Numbered from the stretch's first letter, positions 1 to 7,160 are shown. The stretch is 10,539 nucleotides of DNA from Clostridiales bacterium (GCA_003457065.1 DMJQ01000122.1:1-10539); one strand, 5' to 3'. Numbers and translations are program-made. The notes: a model not told the origin generated them from the sequence alone.

Positions 1-18
1 GTTTATTGTATGAGATAC

Positions 19-50
19 AAAAAGCGGAAAATATATAAATATATTTTCCG
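19..50 (-). terminator. Rho-independent terminator of the cobalamin operon
   Basis: A perfect 11-bp stem (25-35 with 40-50, loop TAAA) begins with CGG and ends with CCG. Read on the minus strand it is followed by CTTTTTG, and it sits 16 bases past the cbiC stop codon. On the plus strand the same stem is followed by a T-rich stretch at 51-65, so it may work in both directions. A second small palindrome, TTGTAT-GAG-ATACAA (6-20), lies just beyond it. Confidence 0.85.
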
Positions 51-66
51 TTTCTATCTTTTTTTA

Positions 67-708
67 TTATATCCTTGGGGAAGCCAAATATAAAAGAGCA
101 TTGCATATGGCGGCTGCAATATTGCTTCCGCCTTTTCTTCCCATGGCGGCAATATAAGGTATATCAAGGGAAGCAATCATTTCTTTGCTCTCCACCACAT
201 TTACAAACCCAACGGGAACGGCGATGATTAACCTTGGCTTTATTTTCTTCTCATCAATCAGTTCTTTAAGGCGTATGAGGGCGGTAGGGGCGTTTCCTAC
301 GGCGATGATAAAATCTTCTCCCATTTCGGCCGCCTTATCCATGCATTTGGCAGCCCTTGTGGTTTTATCCGCTTTTGCCTTTATAGCGATATCTTCATCT
401 GCCATAAAGCAGTGGACATGAATCCCCAGCCTTTTAGCCGCGGCTTTATTGATTCCAGATGCCGCCATATTCGTATCCGTAACGATGGAAATCCCTGATT
501 TCAGCGCTTCTATTCCAAGATTTACGGCGTTTGCTGAAAACTTAAGATTCTCGGCGTAATCAAAGTCCGCCGATGTGTGTATTGCTCTTTTAATGACCAT
601 TTCCTCTTCGGGCTTTAGCTGTATGCCCTTTTCTGAAAGCTCTTGGGTGATTATTTCAAAGCTCTTATTTTCTATTTCATCCGGAGGAAGCTTAAAAAAA
701 TTATCCAT
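67..708 (-). CDS. cbiC: Cobalt-precorrin-8 methylmutase CbiC
   Basis: CbiC/CobH moves the methyl group from C11 to C12 of (cobalt-)precorrin-8, giving (cobyrinate) hydrogenobyrinate, in the cytosol. The 213-residue product has the usual family length. Visible family features are the RAIHTSADFDY segment (residues 41-51) with the catalytic histidine at 44, the VTDTNMAASGIN segment (76-87), GNAPTAL (138-144) and the C-terminal GRKGGSNIAAA glycine-rich stretch (190-200). The start is supported by GAGGAG eight bases upstream, inside the 12-base gap after cbiP. It is the last gene of the riboswitch-controlled operon and is followed directly by a terminator. The anaerobic (Cbi) name is inferred from the clostridial character of the window; the fold alone does not separate CbiC from CobH. 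Confidence 0.95.
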   Translation of the reverse strand: MDNFFKLPPDEIENKSFEIITQELSEKGIQLKPEEEMVIKRAIHTSADFDYAENLKFSANAVNLGIEALKSGISIVTDTNMAASGINKAAAKRLGIHVHCFMADEDIAIKAKADKTTRAAKCMDKAAEMGEDFIIAVGNAPTALIRLKELIDEKKIKPRLIIAVPVGFVNVVESKEMIASLDIPYIAAMGRKGGSNIAAAICNALLYLASPRI

Positions 709-720
709 CGTATTCTCCTC

Positions 721-2211
721 TTAAAAGCCCATTATTTTATAAATCAAATCCATGTTAATGTTCTTCCTTACGGCATCAGCCAGCAAATCATACTGCTGAT
801 CCTTATATGCTTCATAGCTAAGCCGCTGTTCTGTTCTTTCAAGGCCTTTCATATCCATAAATATATTTACAAAGGCATTGGTAAATTCATTGCCTTCAAA
901 TATGCCGTGTACATAAGTTCCGATTACATTTTCCTTAACATATCCGTCGGTGCTTTCATTTTTCCCATCGTTGATACGGGAAAAATTAGACCCTTCCTGC
1001 AAGCTGCTTTGTCCCATATGAATTTCATATCCCAAAACAGAAAGCCCTCCAAGGGGTTCAAAGATGCCCTTTGCATTTTCCACCGTACCGTTTACCCTCG
1101 TCCTAGTTTTTTCCTTTGAAAATACGGTTTCAGAAGGTATAATGCCCATACCCTTCATATTGCCGCCGTATTCCGTATTATAAGGGTCTTTTAAATATTC
1201 TCCGAGCATTTGGAAGCCGCCGCAGATACCCATAATCGGCACGCCTTTTTCATGAAGTCTTAAAATAGATGCTTCAAGGCCGCTTTCTCTAAGCCATTTT
1301 AAATCCCCCATAGTGTTTTTCGTTCCTGGTAATATAATTAAATCACTGTTTTTAAGCTCTTCAGGGCTTTTTACATAATTCAGATTGATTTCTTCAAATT
1401 GCTCTAAAGGATTAAAATCCGTAAAATTCGATATATGGGGAAATCTGATAACAGAGATATTAATAAGGCCTGATTTGTTTCTTTTTACAAGCCTTTCGGA
1501 AAGGCTGTCTTCGTCGTCGATATCCATATTCAAATAAGGCAGCACCCCTACTACGGGAACATTAGTTAAATCCTCAATCATTTTAAGCCCGGGTTTTAAT
1601 ATTTCCAAATCTCCGCGGAATTTATTAATAACAGTGCCTTTAACCCGCTTTCTTTCATGTTCTTCAAAAAGGGCTATGGTTCCGTAAAGGCTTGCAAACA
1701 CGCCGCCTCTGTCAATGTCTCCTACGATAATGACAGGGGCGTCGGCAATCTCCGCCATGCCCATGTTTACGATGTCGTTTTCCTTAAGATTTATTTCGGC
1801 AGGGCTTCCGGCTCCTTCTATGACGATGATATCAAAGGTCTTTTGAAGCTCGTCATAAGCCTTTTTTATTTCAGGGATAAGGCTTTTTTTATATTTAAAA
1901 TATTCGGCGGCGGGCATATTGCCAAGGACTGTACCGTTTACGATTACCTGGCTTCCTGTATCGCTGTTTGGCTTTAATAAAATTGGGTTCATAATGGCCA
2001 GAGGCTCCGTCCTGCATGCTTCCGCCTGCATTACCTGAGCCCTTCCCATTTCCAGTCCGTCCTTTGTTATATATGAATTCAGTGCCATGTTCTGAGATTT
2101 AAAAGGTGCCGTCTTGTATCCGTCCTGAGTGAATATTCTGCACAGCGCTGCCGTTATCAGACTTTTGCCTGCGTTGGACGCCGTTCCCTGAACCATTATT
2201 GCCTTTGCCAT
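721..2211 (-). CDS. cbiP: Cobyric acid synthase CbiP (CobQ)
   Basis: This glutamine-dependent amidotransferase amidates the b, d, e and g side chains of adenosylcobyrinic acid a,c-diamide to make adenosylcobyric acid. The product is 496 residues, normal for the family. It has an N-terminal dethiobiotin-synthetase-like ATPase domain ([10 protein letters not shown]-loop near residues 9-17, [13 protein letters not shown] near 130-142, DIDRGGVF near 165-172) and a C-terminal type-1 glutamine amidotransferase domain with nucleophile Cys330 in [10 protein letters not shown] and His435 in TYVHGIF. An upstream ATG at 2217 overlaps the previous stop as ATGA, but GGAGG would be only one base from it; the ATG at 2211 has a 7-base spacer and gives the typical [10 protein letters not shown] start. 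Translation is probably coupled to the gene before it. Hand counts of G+C here (about 40-47% per line) are higher than in the upstream genes. Confidence 0.96.
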   Translation of the reverse strand: MAKAIMVQGTASNAGKSLITAALCRIFTQDGYKTAPFKSQNMALNSYITKDGLEMGRAQVMQAEACRTEPLAIMNPILLKPNSDTGSQVIVNGTVLGNMPAAEYFKYKKSLIPEIKKAYDELQKTFDIIVIEGAGSPAEINLKENDIVNMGMAEIADAPVIIVGDIDRGGVFASLYGTIALFEEHERKRVKGTVINKFRGDLEILKPGLKMIEDLTNVPVVGVLPYLNMDIDDEDSLSERLVKRNKSGLINISVIRFPHISNFTDFNPLEQFEEINLNYVKSPEELKNSDLIILPGTKNTMGDLKWLRESGLEASILRLHEKGVPIMGICGGFQMLGEYLKDPYNTEYGGNMKGMGIIPSETVFSKEKTRTRVNGTVENAKGIFEPLGGLSVLGYEIHMGQSSLQEGSNFSRINDGKNESTDGYVKENVIGTYVHGIFEGNEFTNAFVNIFMDMKGLERTEQRLSYEAYKDQQYDLLADAVRKNINMDLIYKIMGF

Positions 2212-2213
2212 CT

Positions 2214-3248
2214 TCATTCCTCCCTACAGTTGGTTATGTAATCAACAAATCCTTTTTCATGTCTGCCAGTAACGCTGCTCGTCCGGTGATCTGACAATAC
2301 GGCTAATTTTGCATCATCGGCATTTGCATATATTTCACTTAAAAATTCCCTGTCTATCTTTTCAATAAAATCTACTTTTCCCTGAATATCCTTTCTGTGT
2401 GATAATTCATCGGTTCCATTTATATGTGCAACGACAACATCATGAGTGCGTATTTCTTTTAATACGGTTTCTGCCTTTTCCTTTAAATCTGTGTCTGCAT
2501 CACCTGTGGCATTTCTGAGAACAGGCAGGTCAATGTTCATTAGTTTTGCCATGCCTTTTACAATTTCAGCTCCGCATACCATGGAGCATGTTTTTTTGTG
2601 AATACTGAAAAAAGAAGGCAGATTTACCTTTTCGGACAATCCCCACGGGTAAAATAAATACCGTCGGCCGTTAATGAAAATCTGATTGTCTACAATAAAA
2701 TCATTTAATATTTTTACGGTTTTAAATTCCTTAAAAAGTTCATCAATTCTCATTCCTACGTTTTCATGCGGCGGTACGGTCTTTAACGAAAGAAGCTCTT
2801 TATTTTTTTCAAGCACCAGAATATTTCTGTAATCTCTCAGATGATAAAATTTTATACCGTCTGCTGTTTTCAAATTTTCGGAAACTTCGTCCATCTTCCT
2901 GTTCGAAAGTCCTTTTCCGTTAAAAGAATCCATCGTATTTTTATCTGCGCTTATCAAATTGCACCTGAATACGGCTTCATTTTCCTCAATATCTATACCC
3001 GCAGCCACAGCTTCAAGATATGCCCTGTTGTTAGGAATCTTGTCTTTATCTACTCCCAAAATCGAAAGAATGCAGCTTAAACTGTCCGGCTGCCTGCCTG
3101 TGGGATAAAATATTCTTTTTTCATGGCGGCCTTCATCTTTTATCCTGTCTATTATGGGTGTGTATGCGTATTCCAAAGGAGTCATATAATTCAATTCTTT
3201 TATTCCTGCTTCACTTAACCCATCTAATATAGTTAAAATCAATTTCAT
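2214..3248 (-). CDS. Archaeal-type phosphoglycerate-mutase-like protein (alkaline phosphatase superfamily) in B12 operon
   Basis: The 344-residue protein belongs to the alkaline phosphatase superfamily, closest to cofactor-independent archaeal phosphoglycerate mutases (ApgM, COG3635). Metal-site and nucleophile features can be placed: D9 in TILDG, S56 in GRQPDS at the nucleophile position, D280 and H284 in GTDELSH, D320-H321 in LSDH and H330 in GRHEKG. ATGA overlaps with cobD upstream and, at the alternative start, with cbiP downstream indicate a tight operon. A glycolytic role is unlikely inside a riboswitch-controlled cobalamin operon. I infer a phosphate-transfer or phosphatase step, either making threonine phosphate for CobD or dephosphorylating alpha-ribazole phosphate in place of CobC. 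Neither is proven, and from memory some bacterial relatives have been proposed as homoserine-kinase analogues. The start has only a weak ribosome binding site, fitting translational coupling. Confidence 0.85.
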   Translation of the reverse strand: MKLILTILDGLSEAGIKELNYMTPLEYAYTPIIDRIKDEGRHEKRIFYPTGRQPDSLSCILSILGVDKDKIPNNRAYLEAVAAGIDIEENEAVFRCNLISADKNTMDSFNGKGLSNRKMDEVSENLKTADGIKFYHLRDYRNILVLEKNKELLSLKTVPPHENVGMRIDELFKEFKTVKILNDFIVDNQIFINGRRYLFYPWGLSEKVNLPSFFSIHKKTCSMVCGAEIVKGMAKLMNIDLPVLRNATGDADTDLKEKAETVLKEIRTHDVVVAHINGTDELSHRKDIQGKVDFIEKIDREFLSEIYANADDAKLAVLSDHRTSSVTGRHEKGFVDYITNCREE

Positions 3249-4321
3249 TTGCTGCCCGTTATTTCTTTTAATGTTTTTATGAACAGTCTGTTTTCCTCTT
3301 CTGTTCTAACCGCAATTCTGTAATAATTACTGCCAAGGTTCTTATAATTTGAACAGCTTCTTATCAATATGCCTCTTTTCAGCATTTCTTCTTTTAAGTC
3401 CATGCCGTCATGAATCATGAACAATATATAATTGGCACGGGAATCGTATGTTTTAATATTAAGCCTGTTCAGCTCCTCAGTTAAATATTTCCTCTGCCTG
3501 TTTACGTATTCAACCGTTCTTTTTACATAGTCATTTTCCTCTAATGCCGCAACTCCCGCCGCCTGAGCTATTGTGGAAACATTCCACGGCGGTCCTGACT
3601 TTTTAAGCCCATCTATGAGCCTCTCATCTGATGACATACAATATCCGAGGCGTATGCCGGGAATGGCATAAATCTTCGTAAATGCTTTTAAAATTATGAG
3701 GTTGTCGTATTTATCCAAAAGTTTCACCGTGCTGTATTTTTCTTTGTCTTCAACAAAGTCCAGGAAACATTCATCCACAACCGCAAAAGCCCCAACTCCT
3801 TTGCAGTATGAAATTATTCTCTCCAGTGTTCCCCGGTTTGTAAGTTGTCCTGTCGGATTGTTAGGATTGCATATGAATACTATGCCGGTTTCCGAATTGA
3901 TGTGATTCAGTATGTCATCCTGTATTTTAAAATCATATTCTTCTTTTAAATTGTAGTATTCAACCTTCGAGCTGATAGAATTCAAGGCATTTTCATATTC
4001 GCTGAATGCCGGTGCCGTAACAAGTCCTCTTTTAGGTCTCAGATAAAAAGCAATGCGAAATATTGCCTCGGCTGCACCGTTGGCTGCAAAAATCCGGCCT
4101 TCAGGTACATTTTCAAACCTTGAAATGCTTTTAGTCAACTCCCTTGAATTTATATCGGGATATTTATTTGAACGTGCAATGGAATTTACGGCGGCTTTTT
4201 TAACAGACTCTGACATTCCCAAAGGATTTATGTTTGATGAAAAATCAATTATGCTGTCTTTATCTGTACCTGATTTTTCGGCGGCCGTATATATGTCCGC
4301 ACCGTGTGTGTCTGTTATCAT
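3245..4321 (-). CDS. cobD: L-threonine-O-3-phosphate decarboxylase CobD
   Basis: This pyridoxal-phosphate enzyme (fold type I, histidinol-phosphate aminotransferase relative) decarboxylates L-threonine O-3-phosphate to (R)-1-amino-2-propanol phosphate, the linker that CbiB attaches. The 358-residue product shows FSSNINPLG (27-35), NPNNPTG (152-158), D184 in VVDECFLDF for the cofactor pyridine nitrogen, the Schiff-base Lys216 in AFTKIYAIPGIRLGY and a C-terminal arginine motif YRIAVR (334-339). A longer reading begins at 4372, but AAGGAG lies seven bases before the ATG at 4321 and the protein then begins MITDTHGADIY, as CobD proteins do. The stop overlaps the next gene as ATGA. The linker genes cbiB and cobD head the operon. 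Confidence 0.93.
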   Translation of the reverse strand: MITDTHGADIYTAAEKSGTDKDSIIDFSSNINPLGMSESVKKAAVNSIARSNKYPDINSRELTKSISRFENVPEGRIFAANGAAEAIFRIAFYLRPKRGLVTAPAFSEYENALNSISSKVEYYNLKEEYDFKIQDDILNHINSETGIVFICNPNNPTGQLTNRGTLERIISYCKGVGAFAVVDECFLDFVEDKEKYSTVKLLDKYDNLIILKAFTKIYAIPGIRLGYCMSSDERLIDGLKKSGPPWNVSTIAQAAGVAALEENDYVKRTVEYVNRQRKYLTEELNRLNIKTYDSRANYILFMIHDGMDLKEEMLKRGILIRSCSNYKNLGSNYYRIAVRTEEENRLFIKTLKEITGSK

Positions 4322-4331
4322 CTTGTGCTCC

Positions 4332-4556
4332 TTATGCGTAATCAGGCAGTGTGAGATAGGATTCAATAACATATGTTGTATCCTTTACTGTAATTATTTT
4401 CTTTGAATTATCAGCATGAAATTTTGTAACACCGCTGCTTTTACTTCTCCGGCAAACATTCTATTCTTAGCAAAATAAATTAAATTCATTTCATTACAAA
4501 TATTTTTTAATAGCTTTTTATCAGTGCCTTCAATGGTTTTCTTATCTTTTTTTCAT
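4332..4556 (-). pseudogene. Small frameshifted coding remnant between cbiB and cobD
   Basis: Between cbiB and cobD the minus strand carries protein-like sequence split over two frames. After an ATG (4554-4556) followed by A7, the direct frame stops at once (ATG AAA AAA AGA TAA). One A fewer would open a frame reading KTIEGTDKKLLKNICNEM and on through FAKNRMFAGEVKAAVLQN. A -1 shift at the sequence A AAT TTC then joins it to a tail containing KKIITVKDTTYVIESYLTLP and ending PDYA. The stop (4332-4334) overlaps the cobD ribosome binding site as TAAGGAG, the packing expected of a real operon gene. Start and stop are 225 bases apart, so the two shifts cancel. It may be a decayed gene, a sequencing artefact at the A7 run, or chance. 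No family was recognised. Confidence 0.4.
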
Positions 4557-4563
4557 AATTCTC

Positions 4564-4580
4564 ACACAGTCCGGCTGTGT
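4564..4580 (-). repeat. Intercistronic hairpin after cbiB
   Basis: ACACAG-TCCGG-CTGTGT forms a 6-bp stem four bases past the cbiB stop codon. No T-run follows on either strand, so it is not a standard terminator; it may stabilise or punctuate the mRNA between cbiB and the genes downstream. Confidence 0.5.
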
Positions 4581-4584
4581 CAGA

Positions 4585-5526
4585 TTACAATATTGACATT
4601 ATTAATATACCGGCCGTTAAAAATAACAATGATGTTGCATACATCAGTTTGTTTGCTCTTGATATGTCTTCTGTTTCAATCTCTCTTTTAGCATCGCCTA
4701 TGGACGGCTTGTGAACCATAATTCCGCCATAACAGCTGTCTCCGCCGAGCATAATATTCAGCGCTCCGGCACAAACCGATTCGGTATGAGCCGAATTTGG
4801 GCTTTTATGATTGTATCTGTCTCTTTTGTATATTTTACAGGCATTTTTATAGTCCATTTTCAAAAAAAACGAAGCGGCTATCATAGCAAATGCTGAAAGT
4901 CTCGCCGGTATGTAGTTAGCCACATCATCCGCTATGGCCGAAAATCTTCCCATATTAATATACTTATCATTTTTATATCCAACCATTGAGTCCAGTGTAT
5001 TAACGGCCTTGTACATAAAGCCCAGCGGTGCTCCACCAAGCATGATAAACAGCATCGGTGCGATTACTCCGTCGGATGTGTTTTCCGCAACAGTTTCAAC
5101 CGCAGCCCTTGCCACAGAGCCTTCGTTCAGTCTTTCCACGTCCCGCCCCACAATATAAGATAAGTTCTTTCTTGCTTCCTGCAAGTTACCGTTTTTTAAG
5201 GACTTGTACACTTTCATGCTTTCATCCCTAAGGCTCCTGGCAGCAAGAATGTAATAACACATTATGCCTTCAATTATTACTGCAAGCATAAAATTTATTT
5301 TATAAGCAACATATAAGATTACAAGCGGCATCGCAAATGATGTGAATACCACTGTAACCCACAATATTGCTCCTGCTTTTCTTTCATCGCTTGCAGTCCT
5401 GCATTTTAATCTTAATATATTTTCAATAAAAAAAATAAGCTTTCCTATAAGTCTTACCGGATGAAAAAATCCCTGCGGATCTCCGATTATCAAATCAAGT
5501 AAATAGCCGATAATCAATGGAATCAT
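4585..5526 (-). CDS. cbiB: Adenosylcobinamide-phosphate synthase CbiB
   Basis: CbiB is an integral membrane enzyme that joins aminopropanol (phosphate) to adenosylcobyric acid, giving adenosylcobinamide (phosphate). The 313-residue product has the usual length, with hydrophobic segments near residues 1-15, 52-76, 78-95, 150-170, 205-222 and 295-312. Family motifs are clear: DLIIGDP and HPVRLIG (11-28), VGRDV through AAVETVAENTSDG (126-153), KAVNTLDSMVGYKN (173-186), FSAIADDVANYIPARL (195-210) and NSAHTESVCAGALNIMLGG (244-262). GGAGG precedes the ATG at a good distance. It is the first gene of the operon and begins about 15 bases past the attenuator hairpin, so the cobalamin riboswitch controls it directly. 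Placing it beside cobD makes functional sense, since CobD supplies its substrate. Confidence 0.96.
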   Translation of the reverse strand: MIPLIIGYLLDLIIGDPQGFFHPVRLIGKLIFFIENILRLKCRTASDERKAGAILWVTVVFTSFAMPLVILYVAYKINFMLAVIIEGIMCYYILAARSLRDESMKVYKSLKNGNLQEARKNLSYIVGRDVERLNEGSVARAAVETVAENTSDGVIAPMLFIMLGGAPLGFMYKAVNTLDSMVGYKNDKYINMGRFSAIADDVANYIPARLSAFAMIAASFFLKMDYKNACKIYKRDRYNHKSPNSAHTESVCAGALNIMLGGDSCYGGIMVHKPSIGDAKREIETEDISRANKLMYATSLLFLTAGILIMSIL

Positions 5527-5540
5527 AAATTTCCTCCATA

Positions 5541-5571
5541 CAAAAAATCTTCCATACTTATTACGGAAGAT
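5541..5571 (-). terminator. Attenuator terminator of the cobalamin riboswitch
   Basis: Read on the minus strand, ATCTTCC (5565-5571) pairs with GGAAGAT (5547-5553) and is followed by a run of six T (5542-5547). It lies between the aptamer and the cbiB ribosome binding site, the position of a riboswitch-controlled terminator. The TCTTCC arm can instead pair with GGAGGA at 5589-5594 (one G-U pair), a candidate antiterminator. Confidence 0.85.
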
Positions 5572-5613
5572 ACAGCGTATACGGACAGTCCTCCCGACAA
5601 TCTTAAGAACACA

Positions 5614-5758
5614 AACTTGGCAGGTTTCCTGACTTTCGGCTCATTTAAAACTCGCCTTCCCATTTTCACAGTGGCTATGAGTTTTATCACCTTTCACAGT
5701 AGCGGGGGGCTGTAACAGATTTTACTGTTATCCCTATTAAAACATAGGTTACCAAATT
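5614..5758 (-). ncRNA. Cobalamin (B12) riboswitch aptamer
   Basis: On the minus strand the leader carries the hallmarks of the cobalamin riboswitch in order: a closing helix AATTTGG (5752-5758) with CCAAGTT (5614-5620), an AGGGATAACAG segment, the conserved core ACAGCCCCCCGCTACTGTGA (about 5695-5714), CCACTG, GGGAAGGCGAG, and the B12 box AGTCAGGAAACCTGCC (5619-5634). Binding of adenosylcobalamin is expected to favour the terminator just downstream and switch off the operon; this is known of the class and not tested here. It is 88 bases upstream of cbiB. Confidence 0.96.
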
Positions 5759-5776
5759 CAATTATTAAGTCAATTG

Positions 5777-5805
5777 ATTATATAATAATAGCTATATGTT
5801 GTCAA
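5777..5805 (-). promoter_or_regulatory. Sigma-A promoter of the cobalamin operon
   Basis: On the minus strand a perfect TTGACA (5800-5805) and a perfect TATAAT (5777-5782) are separated by 17 bases. Transcription would begin near 5770, immediately before the riboswitch aptamer. The consensus match suggests a strong constitutive promoter with control left to the riboswitch. Confidence 0.9.
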
Positions 5806-5826
5806 TTAACGGCCGCCAGATTTTTG

Positions 5827-5854
5827 GAATATTAGAAATGTGTACTCATAAGCT
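5827..5854 (+). promoter_or_regulatory. Possible sigma-E-like sporulation promoter of cwlD
   Basis: GAATATT (5827-5833) and CATAAGCT (5847-5854), 13 bases apart, resemble the mother-cell sigma-E elements (ATATT, then CATACA-T, usually spaced about 14). cwlD is a sporulation gene in Bacillus, so the match is sensible, but the spacing is short by one and no strong sigma-A elements compete in this gap. Confidence 0.4.
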
Positions 5855-5883
5855 TATATAAGAAAAGAATTCCGGAGGTCGTA

Positions 5884-6606
5884 ATGGATAATGTATTAAA
5901 GAAAGTTAATATAATATTTGCGATGGCATTGGCCTGTGTAATGTTGTTGTCATTATTTTCAAATATAAGCAAAACCACTGAGACAATTGACGCCACAGGA
6001 GAACAACAGGTAAAAAGAATTAAGGTACTTATCGACCCCGGACATGGCGGCATGGATCAAGGAGCGAGCGGAGATTTAGGTATAGGAGAAGCTCCCATAA
6101 ACCTTGCCATATCTAAAAGATTAATGGAGTTCCTCCAAGGAAGCGGATTTGATGTTGAAATGACCAGGTACGAAGATGAAGGCCTCTACACTTTAAAATC
6201 AAAGACCATAAGAGCAAAGAAAAATGAGGATTTAACCAAAAGAGCAGAAAAAATAAATGAATCCGGAGCAGATCTTGTGGTTTCCATACATCTAAATGCC
6301 TTCCCTCAAAAACAATATTACGGAGCTCATGTCTTTTATCAGGATGAAAACCAGACAGGAAAAATTGCTGCAGACATATTGCAGGATTCTTTAAAAAATA
6401 TATTGGACAAAAACAACAAAAGAGTCCCTCAGGTTAAAAAAGGAATCAAAATAATGGACGACACAACCGTACCTGTCGTTCTCATCGAATGCGGATTTAT
6501 ATCCAACAATGCCGAAGAAAAAAAGCTAATATCAGATGAATACCAGGAAAAAACAGCCTGGGCAATATATGCCGGACTGTTAAAATATTTCAACGGAATC
6601 TGGTAA
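5884..6606 (+). CDS. cwlD: N-acetylmuramoyl-L-alanine amidase CwlD (spore cortex)
   Basis: CwlD-type amidase (Amidase_3 domain) removes peptide side chains from spore cortex peptidoglycan, the step before PdaA makes muramic-delta-lactam, the signal read by germination lytic enzymes. The 240-residue product is close to the Bacillus CwlD length. It has one N-terminal membrane or signal segment (about 9-26) and then a zinc amidase domain: DPGHGG with H54, E69 in GEAPINLA, H136 in VVSIHLNAF, and the catalytic E202 in LIECGFISN. GAHVFYQDENQ (148-158) and YQEKTAWAIYAGLLKYF also fit CwlD more than general cell-wall amidases. GGAGG precedes the ATG by five bases. It is divergent from the cobalamin operon and seems monocistronic. 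A general autolysin is the alternative, though the lack of any cell-wall-binding repeat argues against it. Confidence 0.9.
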   Translation: MDNVLKKVNIIFAMALACVMLLSLFSNISKTTETIDATGEQQVKRIKVLIDPGHGGMDQGASGDLGIGEAPINLAISKRLMEFLQGSGFDVEMTRYEDEGLYTLKSKTIRAKKNEDLTKRAEKINESGADLVVSIHLNAFPQKQYYGAHVFYQDENQTGKIAADILQDSLKNILDKNNKRVPQVKKGIKIMDDTTVPVVLIECGFISNNAEEKKLISDEYQEKTAWAIYAGLLKYFNGIW

Positions 6607-6706
6607 CATGACCGACATAAATAACGGTTGCTGTCAAAATTAATGCAACAATTACTTTCCTGTCTTATAACTTAAAATATAATTCATATCGTTATTTTCT
6701 TTGAAA

Positions 6707-6823
6707 TCATTTATTGTATGAGACAGCTCCACATAACGTGTAGCTTACAGTGCTGCATGAGGTCATAATTACTATGCAGATTGCCGCAGCCAGTAACAGA
6801 TATGATTTTTTATGAATCATCAT
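6707..6823 (-). CDS. Possible 38-residue lipoprotein-like small protein
   Basis: A reading frame of 38 codons starts with two consecutive ATG codons (6818-6823). It has the layout of a bacterial lipoprotein signal: MMIHKKSY, a hydrophobic core LLLAAAICIVI, then MTSC as a loose lipobox, and a short tail ending SYNK. A minus-strand promoter candidate lies about 110 bases upstream. Against it are the lack of a clear Shine-Dalgarno (only AAAG upstream) and a very short mature part of about 16 residues. I do not recognise a family. It may be an entericidin-like or orphan small lipoprotein, or a chance frame. Confidence 0.35.
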   Translation of the reverse strand: MMIHKKSYLLLAAAICIVIMTSCSTVSYTLCGAVSYNK

Positions 6824-6851
6824 TTCACATCTTTGCTTTGTTTTGAATTAA

Positions 6852-6921
6852 TGTCATCAGGATATGTAAAAACTGGATTTAATAACCATACTTTTTCCAG
6901 ATGACAGTAACCCCGTCCCCT
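6852..6921. repeat. Inverted-repeat element with GGGGACGG motif
   Basis: TGTCATC-A-GGA (6852-6862) is matched by TCC-A-GATGACA (6896-6906), with inner AAAAA/TTTTT and TGG/CCA pairs, giving a 55-base foldable unit. Directly next to it is GTAACCCCGTCCCCT, which on the minus strand reads AGGGGACGGGGTTACTGTCA. This resembles the GGGGACGGTTCT...TGACA repeats that I recall near IS200-like/REP-type transposases in many Firmicutes. No transposase is present. It may be a decayed miniature element or a structured leader of the minus-strand transcript. Confidence 0.45.
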
Positions 6922-6934
6922 ATTCATATTTCAT

Positions 6935-6963
6935 ATTATAACATTTTATTGCGTTTTTCTTAA
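6935..6963 (-). promoter_or_regulatory. Candidate minus-strand promoter
   Basis: On the minus strand a perfect TATAAT (6935-6940) lies 17 bases from TTAAGA (6958-6963), a four-of-six -35. It would make a transcript through the inverted-repeat element and the small lipoprotein-like frame. AT-rich DNA gives such matches often. Confidence 0.3.
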
Positions 6964-7013
6964 CTATTTGTAAAATATTTCACTGAAACGTTTAACCAAT
7001 TTTCAGTTATTTT

Positions 7014-7051
7014 AAAAAATACATTTTTTTAACAGGAAAATGTATTTTTTT
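7014..7051. terminator. Possible bidirectional AT-rich hairpin terminator
   Basis: A perfect 14-bp stem (AAAAAATACATTTT at 7014-7027 with 7037-7050) has a 9-base loop, and T-runs form one side of the stem in both directions. The stem has only one G-C pair, so it would be weak. It separates the minus-strand promoter candidate from the next plus-strand operon. Confidence 0.45.
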
Positions 7052-7102
7052 GTATAAGTCTGTAAAATATTTTAAAATTTCTTATAAATTGTTAACTTTT
7101 TG

Positions 7103-7131
7103 TTGAAATTTAAATAATTTTGTATTATAAT
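7103..7131 (+). promoter_or_regulatory. Sigma-A promoter of the 7161-9866 operon
   Basis: TTGAAA (7103-7108) and a perfect TATAAT (7126-7131) are spaced exactly 17 bases apart. The predicted start near 7138 leaves a leader of about 22 bases before the first gene, which has GGAGG at 7150-7154. Confidence 0.8.
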
Positions 7132-7160
7132 CAAATCAGTATAACGCTTGGAGGACTAAT

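Larger units (their letters stand above)
6607..7160. other. Long AT-rich intergenic region
   Basis: These 554 bases contain no convincing long gene. They hold a possible short minus-strand reading frame (6707-6823), an inverted-repeat element with a GGGGACGG motif (6852-6921), a minus-strand promoter candidate (6935-6963), a 14-bp AT-rich hairpin (7014-7050) and the plus-strand promoter of the next operon (7103-7131). No convincing terminator with a T-run was seen directly after cwlD; GTTGC and GCAAC near 6627-6655 could form only a weak hairpin. Confidence 0.7.

Noticed and set aside
2..15. 14-base sequence TTTATTGTATGAGA also present at 6711-6724
   Set aside because: Only two copies in different contexts (beyond a terminator and at the end of a short frame). 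A 14-base match in 10 kb of AT-rich DNA can arise by chance.
643..1119. Plus-strand open frame of 158 codons opposite cbiC/cbiP
   Set aside because: It lies antisense to two clear enzymes, shows no family features and has no ribosome binding site worth noting.
1657..1977. Plus-strand open frame of 106 codons opposite cbiP
   Set aside because: It is entirely inside the conserved ATPase domain of cbiP on the other strand and looks like a shadow frame.
4053..4406. Plus-strand open frame of 117 codons opposite cobD
   Set aside because: Antisense shadow of cobD with no recognisable domain.
5832..6053. Minus-strand open frame of 73 codons opposite cwlD
   Set aside because: It is the complement of the cwlD signal segment and zinc-binding region; its hydrophobic look follows from that.
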